Below, piece after piece: positions 19,410 to 27,492 of a DNA stretch of 64,000 nucleotides. Below the pieces are notes generated by a model. That model was not told the origin of the DNA. It ran no database searches and worked only from the letters and a program-made list of their open reading frames with translations. The translations under genes and the position numbers were made by a program. The stretch is from Pseudomonas fragi. GTDB taxonomy: Bacteria; Pseudomonadota; Gammaproteobacteria; Pseudomonadales; Pseudomonadaceae. The DNA is taken from contig NZ_NQKQ01000007.1 in the NCBI RefSeq assembly GCF_002269505.1, positions 62,001 through 126,000 on the forward strand, given 5' to 3'. Positions within the stretch are counted from its first letter, which is position 1. Each line of letters starts with the position of its first letter.

Positions 19410-19505
19410 CCCTCTCCCGGAGGGAGAGGGGACTAAAGGCAAAAGCAGATCTGCATAGCGCCACACATCAGCTCCCTCTCCTGAGGGAGAGGGTTGGGGT
19501 GAGGG
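19398..19505. repeat. paired GGGAGAGGG palindromes
   Basis: Left unit at 19398-19430 (CCCTCACCCTAACCCTCTCC then GGAGGGAGAGGG) and right unit at 19471-19505 (CTCCCTCTCC then GAGGGAGAGGGTTGGGGTGAGGG). The units are inverted relative to each other and to the copy at 9736. They overlap the last codons of the TPR gene and fill the gap to lpxL, which converges on it. Confidence 0.8.
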
Positions 19506-19514
19506 CATAGGGTT

Positions 19515-20402
19515 TCAGTACCAGCGCGCCTCACCCGGCGGACGCTTTTTGAAGCGCTTCATGCTCCACATGTACTGGCTCGGATACGCCCGCACATACT
19601 TCTCGACCACCTTGCTCATGGCCGCACACGAAGTGGCCGTGTCGGTGCTGTACATTTCTTCGGGCGCAGCTTCCAGAATCACTTTGAACCCGGAACCATC
19701 CGGCAGGCGCAGCGCGTGCAGAAACACGCCTACTGCCTTGCCGCCCGCCAGCATGTTGGGCACAAACTTGCTGGTCAGGGCCATTGTGCCGAGGAACGGC
19801 ACAAAAATACCGGCAGACTCAGCGGGCTCCGGATCTGCCGGAATACCCACCTGCCCACCTTTGCGCACTTCCTTGATGACACTCAAAATGCCTTCTTTGG
19901 TCGACGCAGCCACACGATTGCCCAGTTGCACACGTTGCTTTTGCAGCAACTCATCCACAGCCTTGAGCTTGGGCGGACGATAAAAAATAATCGGTTTGCA
20001 CTGGCTGCAATAGAAGTGATTGAGCACTTCCCAGTTGCCCAGGTGGCTGGTGATGCCGACAACGCCCTTGCCTGAGGCCAAAGCGTCCTTGAGCACGTCC
20101 AGACCTTCGACTTCACGTACCAGGTCGATCGAGCGCTGAGCTGGCCAGATCCACGCGCAAGCGCTCTCGGTCAGGCTTTTGCCGATGTCCTTGAGGCTTT
20201 GCCCTACCAGTTGCTCACGGGCGACCGGGTCCATTTCGGGGAAGCATTTGGCCAGGTTGATGCGCACCACCTCGCGCGAGCGATTGGGCAGTTTCCACAT
20301 CAGCCAGCCGATGGCCGAACCCACGCGTTGCACCGCGCCCCACGGGAGCATGGCAAACAACCGCAAAGCCCCGACCAGCAAGGCGCCTTTAAACTTTTCC
20401 AC
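19515..20402 (-). CDS. lpxL: lipid A lauroyl/late acyltransferase (LpxL/HtrB family)
   Basis: Inner-membrane acyltransferase that adds a secondary acyl chain to lipid A. The GTG at 20402 (MEKFKGALLVGALRLFAMLPWG) is chosen; it gives 295 residues, as in other pseudomonads, whereas an ATG at 20483 would read out of an intergenic repeat. The catalytic HX4E motif is in TSHLGNWEVLNHF. Other family marks are GQSLKDIGKSLTESACAW, KPIIFYRPPK and GIPADPEPAESAGIFVPFLG. The end MWSMKRFKKRPPGE is the usual C-terminus. The exact lipid A position cannot be read. Confidence 0.9.
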   Translation of the reverse strand: MEKFKGALLVGALRLFAMLPWGAVQRVGSAIGWLMWKLPNRSREVVRINLAKCFPEMDPVAREQLVGQSLKDIGKSLTESACAWIWPAQRSIDLVREVEGLDVLKDALASGKGVVGITSHLGNWEVLNHFYCSQCKPIIFYRPPKLKAVDELLQKQRVQLGNRVAASTKEGILSVIKEVRKGGQVGIPADPEPAESAGIFVPFLGTMALTSKFVPNMLAGGKAVGVFLHALRLPDGSGFKVILEAAPEEMYSTDTATSCAAMSKVVEKYVRAYPSQYMWSMKRFKKRPPGEARWY

Positions 20403-20432
20403 AGGGTTATCCCATTCAAAACAAAACGGCTT

Positions 20433-20530
20433 TGTAGTCGCTGACGAGGTACGAGGCTGCGATGGGTTGCGCAGCAGCCCCATTGTTGAAGGTCCTTCGG
20501 ACCTTATCGCAGCCTTCGGCAGCGACTACA
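20433..20530. repeat. TGTAGTCGCTG...CAGCGACTACA palindromic element
   Basis: Outer arms TGTAGTCGCTG / CAGCGACTACA with partly paired inner GAGGCTGCGA / TCGCAGCCTTC, and a small hairpin GAAGGTCC / GGACCTT in the middle. It is the same family as the longer perfect element at 40950-41026. It fills the space upstream of lpxL. Confidence 0.8.
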
Positions 20531-20555
20531 GGATTTAATGCAATTGGCCAGTATT

Positions 20556-21113
20556 CTAACCGCCGTTGGCCAGTTCCGCGTAACGGTCACAATACGTGGC
20601 ATGGTCCATGACCATGCCGCTGGCCTGCATAAACGCGTAGCAAATGGTCGGACCGACGAAGGTAAATCCGGCTTTTTTCAAGCCTTTGCTCATGGCTTCA
20701 GCCTCAGGTGTCACAGCCGGGAATTCATGGCGTTCAGTGAAGTGGTTGATCTTTGGTTTACCGCCCACAAACGACCATAAAAACTCCACCGGGTTGTCCA
20801 GCGCCAGCCAGGCCAGGGCATTGCGCCGTGCTCCGGCCACCTTGAGACGGTTGCGGATAATCCCCGGATCCTGCAACAAAACCTCGATTTCTGCGTCCGT
20901 CATAACCGCCAGACGCTGCACATCAAAGCCGAACATGACCTTGCGATAGTGCTCGCGCTTCTTTAAAACCGTGATCCACGACAAACCCGCCTGGAACCCT
21001 TCGAGCAATAACAACTCGAACAGCCCATGCGCATCGCGCAGCGGCACGCCCCACTCTTGATCGTGATAAGCGGCATACAGCGGATCTTCTGAACACCAGA
21101 AGCAACGTGGCAT
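20556..21113 (-). CDS. tag: DNA-3-methyladenine glycosylase I (Tag)
   Basis: Base-excision repair enzyme that removes 3-methyladenine from alkylated DNA. The frame stays open far upstream into the glyQ complement, but the true start is the ATG at 21113 (MPRCFWCSEDPLYAAYHDQEWGVPL), giving the normal 185 residues. The zinc ligands Cys4 and His17 are in that first stretch, and a C-terminal His/Cys pair is in MDHATYCDRY. The substrate pocket motif LLLLEGFQAGLSWITVLKKRE is intact. It diverges from glyQ, as in other pseudomonads. Confidence 0.95.
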   Translation of the reverse strand: MPRCFWCSEDPLYAAYHDQEWGVPLRDAHGLFELLLLEGFQAGLSWITVLKKREHYRKVMFGFDVQRLAVMTDAEIEVLLQDPGIIRNRLKVAGARRNALAWLALDNPVEFLWSFVGGKPKINHFTERHEFPAVTPEAEAMSKGLKKAGFTFVGPTICYAFMQASGMVMDHATYCDRYAELANGG

Positions 21114-21194
21114 ATAGGCTCCGAGAGGTAGAGGGGCGACCGAATCGGGTATACTCCCGCTCTTTAAATCGCAGCCCAAGAAACAGGTGAATTT

Positions 21195-22148
21195 GTGAGC
21201 CAGCCTACGCCAGCAGTGCGTACCTTCCAAGACTTGATCCTCGCCCTCCAGCAATACTGGGCCGAGCAAGGTTGTGTGGTGCTTCAGCCCTACGATATGG
21301 AAGTGGGCGCCGGCACATTCCATACCGCCACGTTTTTGCGCTCTCTGGGCCCGGAAACCTGGAACGCCGCTTATGTGCAGCCCAGTCGTCGCCCGACTGA
21401 CGGCCGCTACGGCGAAAACCCCAACCGTTTGCAGCACTACTACCAGTTCCAGGTGGTTTTGAAGCCAAACCCGCCAAACTTCCAGGAGCTGTACCTGGGC
21501 TCGCTGAAACATATCGGCCTGGACCCGCTGGTCCACGATATCCGTTTCGTTGAAGACAACTGGGAATCGCCAACACTGGGCGCCTGGGGTCTGGGCTGGG
21601 AAATCTGGCTCAACGGTATGGAAGTCACCCAGTTCACCTACTTCCAGCAAGTAGGCGGCATTGAGTGCTACCCGGTTACCGGCGAAATCACCTACGGCCT
21701 TGAGCGTCTGGCGATGTACCTGCAGGGCGTGGATTCCGTCTACGACCTGGTATGGACTGACGGCCCGTTCGGCAAAGTGACCTACGGCGACGTGTTCCAC
21801 CAGAACGAAGTCGAGCAGTCGACTTACAACTTCGAACACGCCAACGTCGACAAACTGTTCGAATTGTTCGATTTCTACGAAAGCGAAGCCAAGCGCCTGA
21901 TCGAACTCGACCAGCCGCTGCCGTTGCCAAGTTATGAAATGGTGCTCAAGGCATCCCACACCTTCAACCTGCTGGATGCCCGTCGCGCGATTTCCGTGAC
22001 TGCGCGCCAACAGTACATCCTGCGTGTGCGTACCCTGGCGCGTTCGGTGGCTCAGGCGTATCTCGAAGCTCGCGCCAAGCTGGGCTTCCCGATGGCTCCA
22101 CCTGATTTGCGTGATGAAGTGTTGGCCAAGTTGGAGGCAGTACAATGA
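21195..22148 (+). CDS. glyQ: glycyl-tRNA synthetase alpha subunit GlyQ
   Basis: Catalytic alpha subunit of the tetrameric glycyl-tRNA synthetase, which forms glycyl-adenylate. The 317 residues are typical. Family stretches include [50 protein letters not shown] (class II motif 2 region) and [12 protein letters not shown] (motif 3 with its Arg). It begins with GTG at 21195 after AAACAGGTGAATTT and overlaps glyS by 4 bases (ATGA), ensuring balanced synthesis. Confidence 0.97.
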   Translation: MSQPTPAVRTFQDLILALQQYWAEQGCVVLQPYDMEVGAGTFHTATFLRSLGPETWNAAYVQPSRRPTDGRYGENPNRLQHYYQFQVVLKPNPPNFQELYLGSLKHIGLDPLVHDIRFVEDNWESPTLGAWGLGWEIWLNGMEVTQFTYFQQVGGIECYPVTGEITYGLERLAMYLQGVDSVYDLVWTDGPFGKVTYGDVFHQNEVEQSTYNFEHANVDKLFELFDFYESEAKRLIELDQPLPLPSYEMVLKASHTFNLLDARRAISVTARQQYILRVRTLARSVAQAYLEARAKLGFPMAPPDLRDEVLAKLEAVQ

Positions 22149-24199
22149 GTGCTCAAGATTTTCTGGTTGAACTGGGCACTGAAGAACTGCCGCCAAAAGC
22201 CCTCAATACTCTGGCTGATGCCTTCCTCGCCGGGATTGAAAAAGGCCTGCAAACAGCCGGTCTGAAATTCAGCGCGAAAAAAGTCTACGCCGCACCGCGC
22301 CGCCTGGCCGTGCTGCTGACCCAGCTGGAAACCCAGCAACCGGATCGCAGCATCAATATCGACGGCCCACCACGTCAGGCCGCTTTCGATGCTGAAGGCA
22401 ACCCGACCCAGGCCGCCCTTGGCTTTGCCAAGAAATGTGGCGTTGAGCTGAGCGAAATCGATCAGAGCGGCCCGAAACTGCGCTTCAGCCAGGTGATCGT
22501 CGGCAAGCCGACCGCCAGCCTGCTGCCGACCATCGTCGAAGACTCGCTCAACGACCTGCCAATTCCCAAGCGCATGCGCTGGGGTGCTCGCAAGGTCGAG
22601 TTCGTACGTCCGACCCAATGGCTGGTCATGTTGCTGGGCGACGAAGTGATCGACTGCACGATCCTGGCGCAAAAAGCCGGGCGCGAGTCCCGTGGACACC
22701 GTTTCCACCATCCGGAAAACGTGCGTATCAGCGCGCCTGCCAACTATGCCGAAGACCTGCGCAAAGCCTACGTGCTGGCGGACTTCTTTGAGCGTCGCGA
22801 GCTGATTTCCAAGCGCGTAGCCGAACTGGCAACGATGCAGGAAGGTACTGCCATCGTGCCACCAAGCCTGCTCGACGAAGTGACTGCGCTGGTTGAATGG
22901 CCGGTGCCACTGGTGTGCTCGTTTGAAGAGCGCTTCCTGGATGTACCGCAAGAAGCCCTGATCACCACCATGCAGGACAACCAGAAGTACTTCTGCCTGC
23001 TGGACGTTGATGGCAAGTTGCTGCCGCGCTTTATCACCGTGGCCAACATCGAGAGCAAAGACCCGCAGCAGATCATCTCGGGTAACGAGAAAGTGGTTCG
23101 CCCGCGTCTGACCGATGCCGAGTTCTTCTTCAAGCAAGACAAAAAACAGACGCTGGAAAGCTTCAACCTGCGCCTGCAAAACGTGGTGTTCCAGGCGCAA
23201 CTGGGCAGCGTTTTCGACAAAGCTGAGCGCGTCTCGAAACTGGCAGCATTCATTGCTCCGCGCATTGGTGGCGACGCTGTGCGCGCAGCCCGTGCCGGCC
23301 TGCTGTCCAAGTGCGACCTGGCCACTGAAATGGTCGGCGAGTTCCCGGAGATGCAAGGTATCGCCGGTTACTACTATGCGCTGAACGACGGCGAGCCTGA
23401 AGATGTTGCACTGGCATTGAACGAGCAGTACATGCCGCGTGGCGCTGGCGCCGAGTTGCCGAGCACCCTGACCGGCGCTGCGGTGGCCATCGCAGACAAG
23501 CTCGACACCCTGGTGGGCATTTTCGGCATCGGCATGTTGCCTACAGGCAGCAAAGACCCGTACGCACTGCGTCGTGCAGCGCTGGGTATCCTGCGCATCT
23601 TGATCGACAAGAAACTAGACCTCGACCTGACTGAAGCTGTGAAATTCGCTGTCAGCGCTTTCGGTGCCAAGATCAAGTCGGCCGGTCTGGCGGATCAGGT
23701 ACTGGAATTCATCTTCGACCGCCTGCGTGCGCGTTATGAAGATGAAGGCGTGGACGTGGCCACCTACCTGTCGGTACGTGCCCTCAACCCGACGTCGGCA
23801 CTGGACTTCGATCAACGCGTGCAAGCCGTACAGGCGTTCCGTCAATTGCCGGAAGCCGCTGCACTGGCTGCTGTGAACAAGCGCGTATCGAACCTGTTGA
23901 GCAAAGTTGAAGGCACGGTTTCAACTCACGTTGAAGCCCGCTATTTCGACAATGCCAGTGAGTTCTCGCTGTTCTCGGCTATCCAGAAGGCCGATGAAGC
24001 CGTACAGCCAATGGCTGCTGCCCGTCAGTACAACGAAGCACTGACCCGTCTGGCCTCGCTGCGCGAGCCGGTGGATGCGTTCTTTGAAGCCGTGATGATC
24101 AACGCTGAAGACCCAAGCGTGCGGGCTAACCGCTACGCATTGCTGGCCCGTCTGCGTGGCCTGTTCCTGGGCGTTGCCGATATTTCACTGCTGAGCTGA
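22145..24199 (+). CDS. glyS: glycyl-tRNA synthetase beta subunit GlyS
   Basis: Beta subunit that binds tRNA-Gly and completes the heterotetramer. The 684-residue length matches the family. It opens [20 protein letters not shown], which is diagnostic, and has an HD-like region ([28 protein letters not shown]) and a C-terminal anticodon-binding domain after about residue 560 (DALR type, with [11 protein letters not shown] and [21 protein letters not shown]). It overlaps glyQ and is followed at once by gmhB. Confidence 0.97.
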   Translation: MSAQDFLVELGTEELPPKALNTLADAFLAGIEKGLQTAGLKFSAKKVYAAPRRLAVLLTQLETQQPDRSINIDGPPRQAAFDAEGNPTQAALGFAKKCGVELSEIDQSGPKLRFSQVIVGKPTASLLPTIVEDSLNDLPIPKRMRWGARKVEFVRPTQWLVMLLGDEVIDCTILAQKAGRESRGHRFHHPENVRISAPANYAEDLRKAYVLADFFERRELISKRVAELATMQEGTAIVPPSLLDEVTALVEWPVPLVCSFEERFLDVPQEALITTMQDNQKYFCLLDVDGKLLPRFITVANIESKDPQQIISGNEKVVRPRLTDAEFFFKQDKKQTLESFNLRLQNVVFQAQLGSVFDKAERVSKLAAFIAPRIGGDAVRAARAGLLSKCDLATEMVGEFPEMQGIAGYYYALNDGEPEDVALALNEQYMPRGAGAELPSTLTGAAVAIADKLDTLVGIFGIGMLPTGSKDPYALRRAALGILRILIDKKLDLDLTEAVKFAVSAFGAKIKSAGLADQVLEFIFDRLRARYEDEGVDVATYLSVRALNPTSALDFDQRVQAVQAFRQLPEAAALAAVNKRVSNLLSKVEGTVSTHVEARYFDNASEFSLFSAIQKADEAVQPMAAARQYNEALTRLASLREPVDAFFEAVMINAEDPSVRANRYALLARLRGLFLGVADISLLS

Positions 24200-24209
24200 G
24201 GGGTTGCCG

Positions 24210-24743
24210 TTGAAACTGCTGATTCTCGATCGGGACGGGGTGATCAATTTTGACTCCGACGCTTACATCAAGTCAGTCGAGGAGTGGATTCCACTGCCCG
24301 GCTCGATTGAGGCCATTGCGCAGTTGAGCAAGGCAGGCTGGACGGTCGCCATTGCGACCAACCAGTCCGGCATAGCACGCGGCTACTACGATATCGCCAC
24401 GCTGGACGCCATGCATAACCGTTTACGGGCACTGGTAGCGGATCAGGGTGGCGAGGTCGGATTGATTGTCTATTGCCCACACGGGCCTGACGAGGGCTGC
24501 GCTTGCCGCAAACCCAAACCGGGCATGTTGCAAACGATTGCCAACCATTACGGCGCTGATTTGGCCCAATGTTGGTTTGTAGGCGACAGTTTGGGTGACT
24601 TGCAGGCTGCACAAGCCGTCGATTCTCAGCCAGTTTTGGTAAAAACCGGAAAGGGCCTACAAACTTTGGCCAAATCATTGCCGGTTAATACCCTAATATT
24701 TGACGATCTGGCGGCAGTTGCCGCAGAACTTATCCACAAATAG
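24210..24743 (+). CDS. gmhB: D-glycero-beta-D-manno-heptose 1,7-bisphosphate 7-phosphatase GmhB
   Basis: HAD-type phosphatase of ADP-heptose synthesis for the LPS inner core. Motif I is LILDRDGVIN, the Thr/Ser motif is ATNQSGIARG, zinc ligands lie in CPHGPDEGCACRKPKPGML, and motif IV is WFVGDSLGDLQAA. The TTG at 24210 is preferred over the TTG at 24204: it leaves about 6 bases after the GAGGGG ribosome site, and MKLLILDRDG is the usual family start (177 residues). The gene begins 10 bases after glyS and is probably co-transcribed. An exact DnaA 9-mer overlaps the final codons. Confidence 0.93.
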   Translation: MKLLILDRDGVINFDSDAYIKSVEEWIPLPGSIEAIAQLSKAGWTVAIATNQSGIARGYYDIATLDAMHNRLRALVADQGGEVGLIVYCPHGPDEGCACRKPKPGMLQTIANHYGADLAQCWFVGDSLGDLQAAQAVDSQPVLVKTGKGLQTLAKSLPVNTLIFDDLAAVAAELIHK

Positions 24744-24820
24744 AGCATCTTCGAACACCAGCCTGCGCCTTGCGCGCAGGCCTGTTACGTCATGCTTTAT
24801 CCGCAACGGTAAAAGTCGCT

Positions 24821-25606
24821 ATGTCGATACTGCAGGCCATCAGAACCTTCTTCTTTTACCTGCTGCTGGGCACCAGCTCTCTGCTGTGGTGCTCGCTGAG
24901 CTTTTTTGTCGCTCCGTTTTTGCCATTCCGTGCACGCTACCGGTTTATTAACGTGTACTGGTGCCGCTGCGCGCTGTGGCTGACGCGGGTGTTCCTGAAA
25001 ATTGACGTACGGGTTACGGGCGCGGAAAACATCCCGCAACGTCCTTGCGTGATTCTGGCCAACCACCAAAGTACCTGGGAGACATTCTTTCTCTCGGCCT
25101 ACTTTCAGCCGTTGAGCCAGGTACTCAAGCGCGAATTGCTGTATGTGCCGTTTTTTGGCTGGGCGATGGCGATGCTGCGCCCGATTGCCATCGACCGTGA
25201 CAACCCGAAGGCTGCGCTCAAGCACATCGCCAAAAAGGGTGATGAGCTGCTCAAGGACAATATCTGGGTGCTGATTTTCCCGGAAGGCACCCGCGTACCG
25301 TTTGGCCAGGTGGGCAAATTTTCCCGCGGTGGTACCGCTCTGGCGGTCAACGCCGAGCTGCCGGTGCTGCCGATTGCCCACAACGCAGGCAAGTTCTGGC
25401 CCAAGACGGGCTGGGCGAAAAAGGCCGGGACTATCGAGCTTGTCATCGGTGAGCCAATGTACGCCAACGGTAGCGGCCCTCGGGCTATTGCCGAGCTAAA
25501 CGACCGGGTACAGGCCTGGAACGAGCAGACTCAGCGCGACATGGGTTCGCTGCCTCCTATAGCTAAACCTTCTGAAACGAATGTGAACCAGGCAAATTGT
25601 GGATAA
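24821..25606 (+). CDS. plsC: 1-acyl-sn-glycerol-3-phosphate acyltransferase (PlsC family)
   Basis: Membrane-bound enzyme that acylates lysophosphatidic acid to phosphatidic acid. The ATG at 24821 (MSILQAIRTFFFYLLLGTS) is chosen, giving 261 residues with an N-terminal membrane helix. Motif I is NHQSTWETFF, that is HX4E rather than the common HX4D; motif III is FPEGTRVPFGQVGKF. Later residues PVLPIAHNAGKFWP fit motif IV. It follows gmhB. Pseudomonads carry several PlsC-like proteins, so the physiological acceptor is not certain. An exact DnaA 9-mer spans its stop codon. Confidence 0.9.
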   Translation: MSILQAIRTFFFYLLLGTSSLLWCSLSFFVAPFLPFRARYRFINVYWCRCALWLTRVFLKIDVRVTGAENIPQRPCVILANHQSTWETFFLSAYFQPLSQVLKRELLYVPFFGWAMAMLRPIAIDRDNPKAALKHIAKKGDELLKDNIWVLIFPEGTRVPFGQVGKFSRGGTALAVNAELPVLPIAHNAGKFWPKTGWAKKAGTIELVIGEPMYANGSGPRAIAELNDRVQAWNEQTQRDMGSLPPIAKPSETNVNQANCG

Positions 25607-25721
25607 CTTGTGCACAAGTTTTATTTTTTTGTGGAAAAACAGATGTAAGCTCATGATTTTAATGCTTATTTCAAACATTAAAATATTACCGAAAAACGTG
25701 CATAAGTTTTTCTAAGCACAT

Positions 25722-25752
25722 AAAAAACCGGCTTATATCAGCCGGTTTTTTT
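25722..25752. terminator. bidirectional terminator between plsC and the MFS gene
   Basis: Stem AAAAAACCGGC / GCCGGTTTTTT with an 8-base loop, an A-tract on one side and a T-tract on the other. It can end transcription in both directions between the converging genes. The 25607-25721 stretch before it is very AT-rich and otherwise empty. Confidence 0.85.
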
Positions 25753-25779
25753 GTGTCTGTCAGCCCGGTAGGGCTGACC

Positions 25780-27408
25780 TTAGACCTTATCTATATTCAC
25801 GTTTCTGGTTTCCTTGAGGCACAGCATACCCACCACCAGGCTGACCCCGGTAATCACCACCGGATACCACAGGCCATAGAAGATATCCCCGGTATACACC
25901 ACCAGCGCAAACGACACAGTAGGCAGGAAACCACCGAACCAACCGTTACCGATGTGGTAGGGCAGGGACATCGAGGTGTAACGGATACGGGTCGGGAACA
26001 GCTCGACCATCACGGCAGCTAGCGGCCCATAAGTCATGGTGGCGATGAGAGTCAGCAGCACCATCACCAGCACTACCATTGGCTGGTTGACCGAACCTGG
26101 ATCGGCCTTGGCCGGGTAGCCCGCTTCGGTAATCGCAGCGCGCATGGCCGCTTCATCGAAACCGCTGATTTTTATCTCGCCTACCGACACTTGTACTTCA
26201 GTGCCCGCTGCCGCTGCCTGCGAGGTGTACGGCAAACCTTGTTTCACCAGGAAAGTCTTGACCTTGTCGCACGGGCTGTCAAAACGCGCCTTGCCTACCG
26301 GGTCAAACTGGAAGGTACAGGTCGACGGATCGGCCATCACCACAATCGGTGACTGGCGGCTGGCCGTATCAATCTGCGGGTTGGCGTAATGGCTCAATGC
26401 TTTGAACAACGGGAAGTACAGCACCGTGGCCAGCAGCAGGCCGAGCATCAAGATTGGCTTGCGTCCCACTTTGTCAGATAGCCAACCAAAAAAGATAAAA
26501 AACGGCGCCCCGATAACCACGCTGATGATCAGCAACATGTTGGCCTGGGCCGGGTCCATCTTGAGCATCTGTGTGAGAAAGAACAGCACATAAAACTGCG
26601 CGGTATAGAAGGTCACCGCTTGACCGGCGTTAATGCCGAACAGGGCAATCAGAACGATCTTGAGATTTTCCCATTTGCCGAACGATTCGCGGATCGGCGA
26701 CTTGCTGGTTTTGCCTTCGGCCTTCATTTTTACGAAAGCAGGCGACTCGTGCATGCTCATCCGGATCCAGGTCGAGATGCCCAGCAACACGATGGACAGC
26801 AGGAACGGCAGACGCCAGCCCCAGACTTCGAACTGGTCACCGGTCAGGTATCGGCAACTCAGAACCACCAGCAACGACAACAACAAGCCCAAAGTGGCGG
26901 TGGACTGAATCCAGCTGGTGTTGAAGCCGCGCTTGCCGGGAGCGGCGTGTTCCGCCACGTAAGTGGCCGCACCACCATATTCACCGCCCAGCGCCAGCCC
27001 CTGAAGCATGCGCAGCACCACAAGCATGATCGGTGCGGCAATGCCGATGCTGGCGTAAGTCGGTAGCAGGCCCACAGCAAAGGTCGATAAACCCATCAGA
27101 ATGATGGTCATGAGGAAGGTGTACTTGCGCCCGATCATGTCGCCCAGTCGGCCAAACACCAATGCCCCGAACGGTCTCACCAAAAAGCCGGCGGCGAAGG
27201 CCATCAGGGCAAAAATGAACGCCGTGGTGTCGTTGACCCCAGCAAAGAACTGTTTGCTGAGCACGGTGGCCAAAGCGCCATACAAGAAAAAGTCATACCA
27301 CTCGAAAACCGTCCCGAGGGATGACGCAAAAATGATTTTGCGCTCTTCGCGCCCAGTCGTTCCCTTGGCGGTAGCCGCCGGTTGTGCAATTGCGTCTGAC
27401 ATGTTCAA
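25780..27408 (-). CDS. MFS transporter, metabolite:H+ symporter type
   Basis: A 542-residue inner-membrane carrier of the major facilitator superfamily, closest in pattern to the metabolite:H+ symporter group (shikimate, proline/betaine, alpha-ketoglutarate carriers). Family marks are FEWYDFFLYGALATVL after the N-terminus, the loop 2-3 motif RPFGALVFGRLGDMIGRKYTF and the TM4-5 region RMLQGLALGGEYGGAATYVAEHA. It is longer than the usual 430-450 residues because of a soluble insert at about residues 340-430 with two Cys (STCTFQFD, DSPCDKVK), probably periplasmic. It lies 84 bases downstream of the GMC oxidoreductase, so it probably imports that enzyme's substrate. The substrate is unknown. Confidence 0.85.
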   Translation of the reverse strand: MNMSDAIAQPAATAKGTTGREERKIIFASSLGTVFEWYDFFLYGALATVLSKQFFAGVNDTTAFIFALMAFAAGFLVRPFGALVFGRLGDMIGRKYTFLMTIILMGLSTFAVGLLPTYASIGIAAPIMLVVLRMLQGLALGGEYGGAATYVAEHAAPGKRGFNTSWIQSTATLGLLLSLLVVLSCRYLTGDQFEVWGWRLPFLLSIVLLGISTWIRMSMHESPAFVKMKAEGKTSKSPIRESFGKWENLKIVLIALFGINAGQAVTFYTAQFYVLFFLTQMLKMDPAQANMLLIISVVIGAPFFIFFGWLSDKVGRKPILMLGLLLATVLYFPLFKALSHYANPQIDTASRQSPIVVMADPSTCTFQFDPVGKARFDSPCDKVKTFLVKQGLPYTSQAAAAGTEVQVSVGEIKISGFDEAAMRAAITEAGYPAKADPGSVNQPMVVLVMVLLTLIATMTYGPLAAVMVELFPTRIRYTSMSLPYHIGNGWFGGFLPTVSFALVVYTGDIFYGLWYPVVITGVSLVVGMLCLKETRNVNIDKV

Positions 27409-27492
27409 TGTCCTCGGCCCTGTGGGCCACAGTGATTATTGTTGTTGTCCACTGCCGGTCTCGGGTGACTGCGTCCGAGACCACGATCGCCT

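Noticed and set aside
20556..22196. Long 546-codon version of Tag running back through the glyQ complement
   Set aside because: Only the last 185 codons match Tag; the rest is antisense glyQ. The start was placed at 21113.
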